Assembly (NCBI GenBank): GCA_024232965.1
Contig: JACKQF010000004.1
Location: 496,001-560,000 of the forward strand
Source: Verrucomicrobiaceae bacterium
GTDB lineage: Bacteria; Verrucomicrobiota; Verrucomicrobiia; Verrucomicrobiales; Verrucomicrobiaceae
Reading direction: 5' to 3'
Length of the DNA stretch: 64,000 nucleotides
Shown piece after piece: positions 10,308 to 18,367 of this stretch. Each line of letters starts with the position of its first letter. Position 1 is the stretch's first letter. Made by a program: the position numbers and the translations under genes. The notes under the pieces were generated by a model, which was not told the DNA's origin, made no database searches, and saw only the letters and a list, made by a program, of their open reading frames with translations.

Positions 10308-10444
10308 GGCGATGAGGCGCGCATCATGCCGGAAACCATGGCCAACGGCAACCAGTTCCTTTCGGCAGAACGAGTTCGCCGTCGAATTCCGACAGACGTA
10401 TCACTGTGTAAAGCTAGCCACTCCACTGCCCCAAGATTCCCGCA

Positions 10445-10957
10445 ATGCCAGACGAATCAGCACTCCTGAAAACTACCCACACCACTGCGGGACAGACCCT
10501 CGCGGAGTTATCCGAGGAATCACCCGTCCTCTTCGTACTGTTGCGCCACGAGGGTTGCACGTTTTGCCGGAATGCCATGTCAGACATCGCACGTCTCCGC
10601 CCGCGCATCGAAGAGATCGGCACCCGCATCGTGCTGGGCCACATGGGCACGCCAGCCGAATTCGTCGGCTTTGCGGAAAAATATGGGCTCACCGATATCG
10701 ACTCCGTCTCCGACCCCGACCGCACCTTATACAAAGGCCTTGGGCTCCGCAGGGGCAGTCTCTGGCAATTGCTAGGACCCCGCGTCTGGCTGGCAGGACT
10801 CCGCTCGACCCTATCGGGGCATCTTCCCGGGATCATCCGGGGCGATCCTTGGCAGTTGCCGGGCGCCTTTTTGCTGCACAAGGGCAAAGTCGTCAAAGGG
10901 CACGCATACCGCAATGCTGGCGACCGCCCTGATTACTTCGCCCTCGCCACCGTGTAG
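10445..10957 (+). CDS. SelL-related AhpC/TSA-like redox protein
   Basis: 170 residues. A thioredoxin-fold start with VLFVLLRHEGCTFCRNAMSDIA carries a CxxC centre (CTFC). In the related SelL selenoproteins this centre holds selenocysteine; here both positions are Cys. The following GTRIVLGHMGTPAEF, DPDRTLYKGLGLRRGS and PGAFLLHKGKVVK match the AhpC/TSA-2 family. It probably reduces peroxides or disulfides in the cytoplasm, but the physiological donor is unknown. The next gene, a transporter, begins right after it or overlaps it. Confidence 0.85.
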   Translation: MPDESALLKTTHTTAGQTLAELSEESPVLFVLLRHEGCTFCRNAMSDIARLRPRIEEIGTRIVLGHMGTPAEFVGFAEKYGLTDIDSVSDPDRTLYKGLGLRRGSLWQLLGPRVWLAGLRSTLSGHLPGIIRGDPWQLPGAFLLHKGKVVKGHAYRNAGDRPDYFALATV

Positions 10958-10973
10958 CCCCACCATCGCCACC

Positions 10974-12104
10974 GTGTCCCGTTCCCCCAAACTGCTCAAC
11001 GCCACAGCTACCCCGCTCGCGTCAATTTTCGGCAGCGGCTTTTTGGTGATCGTCCCGATCCTCGCTGGCGCGGTGGGGCCCTACTCCGCTTGGTGCATCG
11101 CAGCCGTTTGCTTGGTCGCCTACGCGCTGGGTTCTGTGATTCGCCACAACATCCAGTGTGCCGAACCTGTGCTCGAGGCAGAGTCCAACAAGCTCACCGC
11201 GACGCTCGATTCCGCCTCTGACGTTTCGCTCTCAATCGCCTACATCATCTCGATTTGCCTCTACCTCAAAATCCTCGCCTCCTTCGTGCTGGGCGGCTTC
11301 GGTCTTGATCAACCGTTCAATGAAAACCTTCTCAGCACCAGCATCATCGGCTTCATTCTGATCGTCGGCCTGATCAAGGGGCTCAAAAAGCTGGAGGTGC
11401 TCGAACAGGTCGCTCTCTACCTGACCCTCTTCATCGTTCTCCTCATTCTGGCGGCCTTCGCGCACTTTGATTTCACCGCCATGTCAGATCAGAGCTTCCG
11501 GCTCCCCGCTGATCCGAACCACAGCCCCTGGAAGATCCTGACCATTGTTTGCGGGACCTTGATCGTGGTTCAGGGCTTCGAAACCACCCGCTACCTCGGG
11601 CATCTCTACGACGCCCAAACCCGCATCCGGGCCTCTCGTTGGTCCCAGATCATCGCCACAGCTGTTTACATTCCGTTTGTCGCACTTGCCATGCCTTTGG
11701 CGGCGGAACTCCACGGGAAATACAACGACAATGCCCTCGTCGCCATGGTCACCCTGGCGTCAGGACTGCTCACGATTCCCCTCATCATCGCCGCAGCGCT
11801 GAGTCAGTTTTCAGCTGCCATCGCTGACACCATCGCCGCAGCGGACAATCTGGAGGAGCTGACGCGCGAACGCCTCAAAGTCAAAACTGGTTACCTCCTC
11901 ATTGCCGCACTCGCCACCGCCCTCACTTGGGCCGCCAATACCCACTTCATCATTGCCCTAGCCTCCCGCGCCTTCGCCCTCTACTACTTGATCCAATGCC
12001 TCGTCGCCATCAGCGTCACTCCGCAGCGATGGCGCCAGATCGCCTTCGCATCGCTCGCAGTGCTGCTCCTATTTATCACCCTGTTCGCCGTGCCTGCGGC
12101 GTAA
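10974..12104 (+). CDS. APC-superfamily-like integral membrane transporter
   Basis: 376 residues from a GTG at 10974, with about ten hydrophobic segments throughout. The first helix has the small-residue motif SIFGSGFLVIVPILAGAVGPY, like the GxG break in helix 1 of LeuT-fold transporters. A conserved IVVQGFETTRYLG segment sits mid-protein. The substrate cannot be predicted. The open frame also allows an ATG at 10914, overlapping the upstream gene by 44 bases; the extra residues are Pro/Ser-rich and not membrane-like, so the GTG 16 bases after the redox gene is preferred. The short gap suggests an operon. Confidence 0.75.
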   Translation: MSRSPKLLNATATPLASIFGSGFLVIVPILAGAVGPYSAWCIAAVCLVAYALGSVIRHNIQCAEPVLEAESNKLTATLDSASDVSLSIAYIISICLYLKILASFVLGGFGLDQPFNENLLSTSIIGFILIVGLIKGLKKLEVLEQVALYLTLFIVLLILAAFAHFDFTAMSDQSFRLPADPNHSPWKILTIVCGTLIVVQGFETTRYLGHLYDAQTRIRASRWSQIIATAVYIPFVALAMPLAAELHGKYNDNALVAMVTLASGLLTIPLIIAAALSQFSAAIADTIAAADNLEELTRERLKVKTGYLLIAALATALTWAANTHFIIALASRAFALYYLIQCLVAISVTPQRWRQIAFASLAVLLLFITLFAVPAA

Positions 12105-12155
12105 GGGCTGACTCCGTTTGGCGGTAAGGCGGAATTCCCAACTGTTTTCGCGGGT

Positions 12156-12173
12156 GCCTGAACTCGGTCAGGC
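12156..12173 (+). other. Hairpin between transporter and DUF1501 gene
   Basis: GCCTGA (12156-12161) pairs perfectly with TCAGGC (12168-12173) around a 6-base loop. It lies 52 bases past the transporter stop. No U-tract follows, so it is only a weak terminator candidate. Confidence 0.3.
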
Positions 12174-12216
12174 CGCAAGGACGGCGGCGGGGTGGTCGTA
12201 TAAAGTAGAACCCCTT

Positions 12217-13671
12217 ATGCTCCGCACGCTCGCCCAAGAACGACTTCAGCTCACGACCCGACGCCAGTTTCTGAACAGCGCTGGGCAGTTGAGCTTGGGT
12301 GCCATCGCCCTGAATGCGATGACGGCGGAGGACGCCGCAGCCAGCCCGGCCGCTAACCCGCTGGCGATGCGCAAACCACTGTTTCCGGCGAAGGCGAAGC
12401 GGGTGATTTACCTCCACATGTCGGGAGCACCGCCGCACTTGGATCTCTTTGATTACAAGCCGGAGTTGGTCAAACGCGATAGCCAGAACTGCCCGGACAG
12501 CTTCCTGAAGGGGCGTCGCTTTGCTTTTACGACTGGCGTGCCAAAGCTCATGGGCACTCCGCGAACCTTCAAGCAATACGGCAAAGCGGGAATGTGGATG
12601 AGCGATGCGGTGCCGCATTTTCAGACCATTGCAGACGAAATCACGATGGTGAGATCGATGCATACTGATCAGTTCAATCATGCGCCGGCAGAGCTGCTGC
12701 TCTTCACCGGTCATGCGCGCCAAGGACGTCCGTCGATGGGCTCGTGGGCGACCTATGGTCTGGGCACCGAAAACCAGGATCTGCCGGGATTTGTGGTGCT
12801 GATCTCCAGCGGCACTCAACCCAGCGGTGGCCAAGGCTGCTGGGGCAGCGGCTTCATTCCTTCCGTCTATCAGGGCGTGCAATGCCGCAGCAAGGGCGAC
12901 CCAATTCTCTACGTCGGCAATCCCGCAGGCATGTCCCGCGATCTGCGCCGCAAGACTCTGGATGCCCTCAAGGACCTGAACGAACTCCAAGCGGCCGAGC
13001 TAGGGCATGCAGAGACAATCACGCGCATCGCCCAGTACGAACTGGCGTACCGCATGCAGGCCAGCGTGCCGGAGGTGATGGATATCTCCAAAGAGCCTCA
13101 ACACGTCATCGATGCCTATGGAGCCAAACCTGGCGAAGCGAGCTTTGCCAACAACTGCTTGCTGGCGCGTCGTCTCGTGGAACAAGGCGTGCGATTTGTG
13201 AACCTCTTTGACTGGGGCTGGGACTTCCACGGCACAGCTGAGGCCACCGGCATCACCAGTGGCCTAACGACGAAGATGGCAGCGACGGATAAGCCGGTCG
13301 CCGCTTTGATCAAGGACCTCAAACAACGGGGTCTGCTGGATGACACTTTGGTGATCTGGGGCGGTGAATTTGGCCGTACACCTTTTCGCGAAGGGCGCAC
13401 CGCAGCCAGCAAGGTACTGGGCCGCGACCACTACCCAGACTGCTACACGATGTTCCTGGCGGGCGGCGGCGTGAAGGCTGGTTTTGACTATGGTCTGACG
13501 GACGAGTTGGGTTTTGGCATTGCCGAAAATCCGGTGCACGTCCACGACCTACAGGCAACGATCATGCAGTTGCTTGGCTTTGACCACGAGCGACTGACCT
13601 ACCGGTTCCAGGGGCGCGATTACCGACTCACGGACATCCACGGTACAGTCGTGAAGGACCTGATTGCCTGA
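12217..13671 (+). CDS. DUF1501 protein, Tat-exported, sulfatase/phosphatase-like fold
   Basis: 484 residues. The N-terminus has a twin-arginine signal (TRRQFLNSAGQLSLGAIALNA). Diagnostic blocks of DUF1501 are present: VIYLHMSGAPPHLDLFDYKPEL, EITMVRSMHTDQFNHAPAELLLFTG, VWGGEFGRTPF-like IWGGEFGRTPF, and GRDHYPDCYTMFLAGGGVKAG. These proteins are abundant in Planctomycetes and Verrucomicrobia and share the alkaline-phosphatase fold; the biochemical role is not established. They normally sit beside a DUF1549/DUF1553 cytochrome-type gene, which is absent here. The start at 12217 gives the Tat signal; the longer frame adds only non-signal sequence. Confidence 0.88.
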   Translation: MLRTLAQERLQLTTRRQFLNSAGQLSLGAIALNAMTAEDAAASPAANPLAMRKPLFPAKAKRVIYLHMSGAPPHLDLFDYKPELVKRDSQNCPDSFLKGRRFAFTTGVPKLMGTPRTFKQYGKAGMWMSDAVPHFQTIADEITMVRSMHTDQFNHAPAELLLFTGHARQGRPSMGSWATYGLGTENQDLPGFVVLISSGTQPSGGQGCWGSGFIPSVYQGVQCRSKGDPILYVGNPAGMSRDLRRKTLDALKDLNELQAAELGHAETITRIAQYELAYRMQASVPEVMDISKEPQHVIDAYGAKPGEASFANNCLLARRLVEQGVRFVNLFDWGWDFHGTAEATGITSGLTTKMAATDKPVAALIKDLKQRGLLDDTLVIWGGEFGRTPFREGRTAASKVLGRDHYPDCYTMFLAGGGVKAGFDYGLTDELGFGIAENPVHVHDLQATIMQLLGFDHERLTYRFQGRDYRLTDIHGTVVKDLIA

Positions 13672-13714
13672 TACGCCCGCTGGACACTGCCAGCCATTGT
13701 GTTACGGGAAGGAA

Positions 13715-14029
13715 ATGACAAAGAATCAGGTTCACGAGTGGCACGAGCGCCGCGAAGACGGCAAAAAGGTCTATTATCGAGGCTACTGGAACTCGCGCGA
13801 ATGGCGCATGGGCATTCTCGAGCCCGAGATCGAAGGCTGGCAACCCGTCGAAGCCCCTAGCGGTGAGATGTGGCTGGCGCTGCGGGACGTACTCTTTCGC
13901 AAATACCAGCGCAAGCGTGTCCCGCACAAGATGGTTGTTCGCGTCGATGGCATCCTGGCAGAATTTGGTCTCACCGCTAAAAATGGCACCCCGCCCAAGT
14001 CTGAGATCGAAGACGAATACGAAGATTAA
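13715..14029 (+). CDS. Small hypothetical protein, 104 residues
   Basis: The protein is hydrophilic and aromatic-rich: WHERREDGKKVYYRGYWNSREWRMGILEPEIEGW, then MWLALRDVLFRKYQRKRVPHKMV, with an acidic C-terminus. No signal peptide or membrane segment is present. The ATG at 13715 is preceded by GGGAAGG at good spacing, which supports translation and this start over the longer frame. Its 3' end overlaps the convergent LysR-type gene by 4 bases. I do not recognise the family. Confidence 0.65.
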   Translation: MTKNQVHEWHERREDGKKVYYRGYWNSREWRMGILEPEIEGWQPVEAPSGEMWLALRDVLFRKYQRKRVPHKMVVRVDGILAEFGLTAKNGTPPKSEIEDEYED

Positions 14030-14913
14030 ACGATCGGTTTTTGAAGAATCGCCGCCACAGCTGGGTGGCGAATTTTTCTCATGGCAGTGATCGCGTAAAA
14101 GCTGAGCTGGCAATCGTCCGCACTGCCCACGACCTCAAAACCGTACCGTTCACGCACGCTTTCGACCTCGATACTGGCCACTGCAACAAAACCCACGCCA
14201 TCCAGTGCGGCCGCCTTTTGCATTGCGCTATCGTCGCACTCAGCGGCTGCGGTCGGCTGCAATCCACGATCATGGAACCACTTGTCCAGGGCCACCCGCA
14301 TGGCCGTTCCTCGCGCTGGAAAGATGATGGGGGCTTGATCCAGCGATTCGGGATAACGCCGACGCAGCTTCTTCGCCAAGGCAGCATTCGCCAGAAAGCT
14401 CAGCCCGCTGGTGGCCAGCTTTTGACTGAAGGCTGGCGGATTGAGATGCGCCGGCGCCGCCTCGTCTGATAAAACCACATCGAGCCGGAAAGTGGTCAAT
14501 TGCTCCAGCAATGAAGACACATCCCCTTCCCGACAGATCAGTCGTACTGGTTGAGGAAGATTCAGCGCTGGCCGGATGAAGGACCAGGAGAGCAATTTCG
14601 GCAGCGTGTCGGCCACGCCCACCGCCAAAGACAGCCCGCGCACTGAAGGCTCCGCCTGGGACTTCTCCACCAGCTCAGAACCCAGCGCGAAGATCTGCTC
14701 AGCGTAGTCAAAGGCGCGTCGTCCAGCCTCCGTTAATGCCAATCGCCCGCCGACTTTTTGGAAAAGGGCGGTATCCAGAGACTCCTCCAACTGCTTGATC
14801 TGCTCTGACAAAGTCGGCTGCGAGAAATGCCAACGCTGCGAGGCGGCACGCAGCGAGCCCGCCTTGGCCGTGACCCAGAAGGAGCGCAGATGATTGAAGT
14901 TCGGGAAATGCAT
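14026..14913 (-). CDS. LysR-family regulator, NhaR-like
   Basis: 295 residues. The N-terminal winged helix-turn-helix reads NFNHLRSFWVTAKAGSLRAASQRWHFSQPTLSEQIKQLEESLDTALFQ. This variant, with FW in helix 1, resembles NhaR, the Na+/H+ antiporter regulator. A C-terminal effector domain follows (about 90-290). The ATG at 14913 was chosen since the DNA-binding domain starts within six residues. It is divergent from an HPF-like gene. The 146-base gap holds a TTCGG/CCGAA inverted repeat of the kind LysR proteins bind. No antiporter gene is in the window, so the target is inferred to be the divergent gene. Confidence 0.85.
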   Translation of the reverse strand: MHFPNFNHLRSFWVTAKAGSLRAASQRWHFSQPTLSEQIKQLEESLDTALFQKVGGRLALTEAGRRAFDYAEQIFALGSELVEKSQAEPSVRGLSLAVGVADTLPKLLSWSFIRPALNLPQPVRLICREGDVSSLLEQLTTFRLDVVLSDEAAPAHLNPPAFSQKLATSGLSFLANAALAKKLRRRYPESLDQAPIIFPARGTAMRVALDKWFHDRGLQPTAAAECDDSAMQKAAALDGVGFVAVASIEVESVRERYGFEVVGSADDCQLSFYAITAMRKIRHPAVAAILQKPIV

Positions 14914-14958
14914 ACTCCGGCATTTACGAATCAAGAGACAGCCCGGAGGCAAAAATAC

Positions 14959-14973
14959 TTCGGTTTTTCCGAA
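14959..14973. promoter_or_regulatory. LysR-type operator candidate
   Basis: TTCGG (14959-14963) and CCGAA (14969-14973) flank five T bases, with ATA and TAT further out. LysR-type regulators typically bind an interrupted T...A dyad in the shared promoter region of their own and a divergent gene, which is exactly this position. A second small dyad, CACCT/AGGTG, lies at 15003-15016 nearer the divergent start. Confidence 0.45.
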
Positions 14974-15059
14974 CCCATATTTCGCTTCTCCATCATCGCC
15001 AGCACCTCCCAAGGTGGGATGATTCGGGACTTCAAACCCTAACCCACTGATAACCCAAT

Positions 15060-15389
15060 ATGAAAACCATCCTTCGTCTTTACCGTCATGCAGATACGCC
15101 AAAAACCCGCTCCATGCTTGAGCGCGAACTGGAACCCATCAGCAAAGAACTACCCGTTGATTGCGCGACGGTAACCGTCGATTCAACCGGCGAATCCGGG
15201 GATCGCTATGAGGCCTCGGTGCATCTCGAAATCCCAGGACCAGACATCCGCGTTGCGGCCAGTGGCTATACCCTTGAGGCCGCTTGGAAGAAGATCGCCC
15301 GTCAGATCCGGGAGACATGGAAGCACCGCATCGACAAACGCCGCCAGCCCAAGATACCACGGCTTTCCGCTGCGCATACCCGCGCGTAA
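15060..15389 (+). CDS. HPF/RaiA-like ribosome-associated protein
   Basis: 109 residues. The pattern of an N-terminal helix (KTRSMLERELEPISKEL), a beta strand (CATVTVDS), then YEASVHLEIPGPDIRVAASGYTLEAAWKKIARQIRETWKHRIDKRR matches the beta-alpha-beta-beta-beta-alpha fold of hibernation-promoting factor/sigma-54 modulation proteins. Short HPF proteins bind the 30S decoding site and silence ribosomes during stress. The C-terminus is basic, compatible with RNA binding. No strong Shine-Dalgarno is visible. Divergent placement from an NhaR-like regulator suggests control by ionic or osmotic stress (inference). Confidence 0.7.
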   Translation: MKTILRLYRHADTPKTRSMLERELEPISKELPVDCATVTVDSTGESGDRYEASVHLEIPGPDIRVAASGYTLEAAWKKIARQIRETWKHRIDKRRQPKIPRLSAAHTRA

Positions 15390-15497
15390 ACACACTGCAG
15401 CGCCGTCTACGGCCCACGCAACTAAACCTCCCAAATCCGAGGAATCCCCTCAAACGTAATCCCATAGCAGAAGCCCTCATCCAAACCCAAACATTCT

Positions 15498-16190
15498 ATG
15501 CTCTACTTTGGTATCCTCATCTTTACCTTGGCGCTCTCCGGCTGGGCCTCATGGCGAGTCCGCAGCGCCTATCAACGATACAGCCAAGTGCCCACCCTTT
15601 CAGGCATGACCGGCGCGCAAACAGCCGCCGCCATTCTGCGAGAAGAGAGTATCCACGACGTGGAGATCCTCGAACAGCCCGGCCATCTGACGGATCACTA
15701 CGACCCCATGAACAAGCGCCTGGTCTTGAGTTCCGAAAACTATCACGGAACCAATGCCGCCGCCGTCGGTGTCGCCGCGCACGAGTGCGGTCACGCGATC
15801 CAGCACAAGGTCGCCTACGCTCCCCTGCACTGGCGCATGGCGGCGGTCGGCATCACCGGAATCGCGAATAACGTCGTCATGTGGGGACCGCTGATTTTTA
15901 TGGCCACCGGCCTCGTGAAACCCTATGTCGGTCTCACGATCATGGCGATCGCCTTCGGGATCTTGATGCTGTTTCAACTCATCACCCTGCCGGTTGAATT
16001 TGATGCGACCCGTCGCGCAAAACTCGCCCTCAGCAACGCGGGCATCGTTCGGCGCGGACCCGAGAGCGAGGCGGTTGACAAGATGTTGAGCGCCGCAGGC
16101 TTCACCTACGTAGCCGCTTTCATCTCCACATTGGCCTACTTCCTCCACTACGCATTGCCGCTCCTCATGGGACGCAGCGATGACGATTGA
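15498..16190 (+). CDS. YugP-type membrane zinc metallopeptidase
   Basis: 230 residues. A first membrane segment (about 2-18) is followed by a cytoplasmic or periplasmic catalytic part with the zinc motif HECGH in GVAAHECGHAIQHK (about residues 95-99). Two or three membrane segments follow (WGPLIFMATGLV, IMAIAFGILMLFQLITL, ISTLAYFLHYALPLLM). The conserved LPVEFDATRRAKLAL contains the third metal-ligand region. This is the neutral zinc peptidase family of B. subtilis YugP, whose substrates are unknown. It is followed after 115 bases by a second, unrelated zinc peptidase gene. Confidence 0.88.
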   Translation: MLYFGILIFTLALSGWASWRVRSAYQRYSQVPTLSGMTGAQTAAAILREESIHDVEILEQPGHLTDHYDPMNKRLVLSSENYHGTNAAAVGVAAHECGHAIQHKVAYAPLHWRMAAVGITGIANNVVMWGPLIFMATGLVKPYVGLTIMAIAFGILMLFQLITLPVEFDATRRAKLALSNAGIVRRGPESEAVDKMLSAAGFTYVAAFISTLAYFLHYALPLLMGRSDDD

Positions 16191-16210
16191 TCGGCGGTGC
16201 CGCTCAAAAA

Positions 16211-16305
16211 GAGGGGTTCTTCCTGCTTGACCGGGTGTGAGCGTGTGATTCAAGTGCCGAGAATCACTGCAACAAACACCTTTTACCTCAGGAGAACCCC
16301 TCATC
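16211..16305 (+). ncRNA. Structured 5' leader that sequesters the ypfJ-type ribosome-binding site
   Basis: GAGGGGTTCT (16211-16220) pairs perfectly with AGAACCCCTC (16293-16302). After one bulged T, CCTG (16222-16225) pairs with CAGG (16289-16292), making 14 bp. The AGGAG ribosome-binding site (16290-16294) lies wholly in the 3' arm and the ATG is at 16306. Inside, GGTGT (16234-16238) can pair with ACACC (16276-16280), and GTGATTC (16245-16251) pairs with GAATCAC (16261-16267) around a 9-base loop. The three nested helices form one rod-like RNA. I know no named riboswitch or thermometer with this outline. On the minus strand the outer stem is followed by TTTTT, so a terminator of antisense transcription is an alternative. 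Confidence 0.55.
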
Positions 16306-17163
16306 ATGCGCTGGCAAGATCGCGAAAGAAGTACCAACGTTGAAGACCGCCGCCGGGCATCCCCGGGACCAGTCGCCATGGGCGGTGGCATCGGCACGAT
16401 ACTCCTCCTGGTGGTGATGTACTTCATGGGGGCAGACCCCAAGGCATTGCTGGACATGGCCATGCAAGGCGGCCAGGAACAGGGCAGCACGGCCCCCGGT
16501 GCCCCTGGCGAAGAACAAAACGACGAGATGAAGCAATTCGTGTCCGTCGTGCTGGCCGATACGGAAAAGGTCTGGAACCAGCAGTTCCAAAAAATGGGCG
16601 AGCACTACGTGGAGCCCACGCTGGTCATGTTCTCCGGCCAAGTGCGCTCTGCCTGCGGAATGGCCAGCGCGGCAACGGGCCCATTTTATTGCCCCGGCGA
16701 CCAAAAGGTCTACATCGATTTGGCATTTTTTGATGAACTGAAGCAGCGCTTCAAGGCGCCGGGAGACTTTGCCCAGGCTTACGTCATTGCCCATGAGATC
16801 GGGCATCACGTGCAGAAGTTGCTCGGCATCACGGATCAGGTGGACGCCATGCGTGGTCGAATCAGTGAAGCAGAATACAACCAACTCTCGGTTCGCCTGG
16901 AACTGCAGGCAGATTTCCTTGCAGGGATGTGGGCACACCATGCGGAGAAGCAATGGCACATCCTTGAACGAGGGGATATGGAAGAGGCACTGAACGCAGC
17001 CACCGCCATTGGCGATGATCGTCTCCAAAAGCAGGCCCAGGGCTACGTGGTGCCGGAGTCCTTTACGCATGGCACCTCCGCACAACGCGTGCGCTGGTTC
17101 CGCAAGGGCCTGGAAACCGGCGACTTTGCCCAAGGAGACACTTTCAAAGCGCGGGATCTTTGA
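16306..17163 (+). CDS. YpfJ-type neutral zinc metallopeptidase
   Basis: 285 residues. The N-terminal MRWQDRERSTNVEDRR is the family's typical start, followed by a Gly-rich stretch and one membrane segment (about 25-43). The catalytic domain contains YVIAHEIGHHVQ (HExxH, about residues 163-170), FYCPGDQKVYIDLAFF before it and LELQADFLAGMWAHH after it, the third-ligand block. The C-terminal SFTHGTSAQRVRWFRKGLETGDF is also diagnostic. The family is membrane-tethered with unknown substrates. Its ribosome-binding site is buried in a long leader hairpin, which suggests regulated translation. Confidence 0.93.
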   Translation: MRWQDRERSTNVEDRRRASPGPVAMGGGIGTILLLVVMYFMGADPKALLDMAMQGGQEQGSTAPGAPGEEQNDEMKQFVSVVLADTEKVWNQQFQKMGEHYVEPTLVMFSGQVRSACGMASAATGPFYCPGDQKVYIDLAFFDELKQRFKAPGDFAQAYVIAHEIGHHVQKLLGITDQVDAMRGRISEAEYNQLSVRLELQADFLAGMWAHHAEKQWHILERGDMEEALNAATAIGDDRLQKQAQGYVVPESFTHGTSAQRVRWFRKGLETGDFAQGDTFKARDL

Positions 17164-17167
17164 TCCG

Positions 17168-18367
17168 CTACTTCGCCTCTTTGGCTTTCTGAGCGCGCAA
17201 TTCAGCCCGCGGCACAGGCTCTGTACGAAGGGCGGTCTGTGTCTTCCACCAGGCATCGATGGCTGGGATATCAAATAGACGGAAGGTGTGCTCTGTATTC
17301 TGCTCAAAGCTTAGCTGAGCCTCTTTCGCGACGTCGAGAGATGGATCTTCCTTGATCACTTTAATCAGCATTTCGCCCACCTCGAAACTGCGTCGCCCGC
17401 CCATCAACCACGCGCTGCGAAGCCGCACCCGCCAGTCCTTGGAGGTGTCGAACATGAGCTCCGCCACCTGCTTCGTGCTGAGATCACTTTCATCCCGGAT
17501 GCCCTGCTCCTTCTTGAACAGGTCCGCCAAGGGCAATTTGTAGTCGGGCTCGATTCGATTGGTGCTCTGATAATGGGTGTAAACGCGGAAGTATTCTGCC
17601 TGTGCCGCGTGCTTGAGTGTCGCCATCGCGGGATCGTCGAGTGAATCGACAATGCGCTGGAGCGCTTCACGACTCCCAGTCGCGATCGCTTCATCAGCCC
17701 AACTGGAAAGGCGGTTGCGGTCCTTGAGCAGGCGCAGTTCATGCACAGCGGGAGTGTCAGCCGCCGCCAAAATTGCCGCAGACTCGTCCGTCCCCCCCTT
17801 TAGTCTCTCGGGCAAAAGGGAATCGGCCGCAGAAATTGCCCCGGGCTTGCGCTCCGTCGTGATGACTGCTGTGACCTTTTCAACGATGCCTTCCATCTGG
17901 GATTGGAATGCCGTTTGCTGCTCGCGCAATGCATCGATTTGCTTCTGTAGATCGCCTAGCTTAGCCCCAAGGTCGTCCAGCGTGCGCAGCGTTTCCGGCG
18001 GCATCTCCATCGTGATCGGAGTGGCCATCGGCACCGATGGTCGACTGGCAGTGATCCCGAGCCGTGGCTCGATCAAGGTCTTGTAGGCATAGTAGCCACC
18101 AAAGACGACACCACCGATCAGCAACAATGTGATCGCCAGCAGCCCCGCGAACAACCGGCCCGCGTGAGTCGATTTGCGAATGTTGTTTGGTCGGCTCCGC
18201 GCGTCCGGTGCGCCTGTGACAATTGCTTTCCGCCGCTCTCCAGCGAAGGATTTGTCATCCACATCCAACCCACCGAGCAGCGGCTTCCGTGCGGTCGCGC
18301 CAGGGGCGGATTGAGCGGTTGTGAGGCGAGGATTGTCTGAAGATGGATCCGCTTCTTCGTCTGGCAT
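17168..18367 (-). CDS. Membrane-anchored coiled-coil protein of unknown function
   Basis: 399 residues. A polar N-terminus (about 1-70) precedes a single membrane segment (LFAGLLAITLLLIGGVVFGGYYAY, about 73-96). A short coiled coil follows (about 130-185: LDDLGAKLGDLQKQIDALREQQTAFQSQMEGI). The C-terminal half is helical and HEAT-like (KQVAELMFDTSKDWRVRLRSAWLMGGRR), suggesting protein binding. No enzyme motif is visible. The start at 18367 puts its ATG on the same CATG palindrome as a possible start of the divergent exosortase gene. It converges on ypfJ with a 4-base gap. The location next to the exosortase hints at an envelope role. Confidence 0.75.
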   Translation of the reverse strand: MPDEEADPSSDNPRLTTAQSAPGATARKPLLGGLDVDDKSFAGERRKAIVTGAPDARSRPNNIRKSTHAGRLFAGLLAITLLLIGGVVFGGYYAYKTLIEPRLGITASRPSVPMATPITMEMPPETLRTLDDLGAKLGDLQKQIDALREQQTAFQSQMEGIVEKVTAVITTERKPGAISAADSLLPERLKGGTDESAAILAAADTPAVHELRLLKDRNRLSSWADEAIATGSREALQRIVDSLDDPAMATLKHAAQAEYFRVYTHYQSTNRIEPDYKLPLADLFKKEQGIRDESDLSTKQVAELMFDTSKDWRVRLRSAWLMGGRRSFEVGEMLIKVIKEDPSLDVAKEAQLSFEQNTEHTFRLFDIPAIDAWWKTQTALRTEPVPRAELRAQKAKEAK

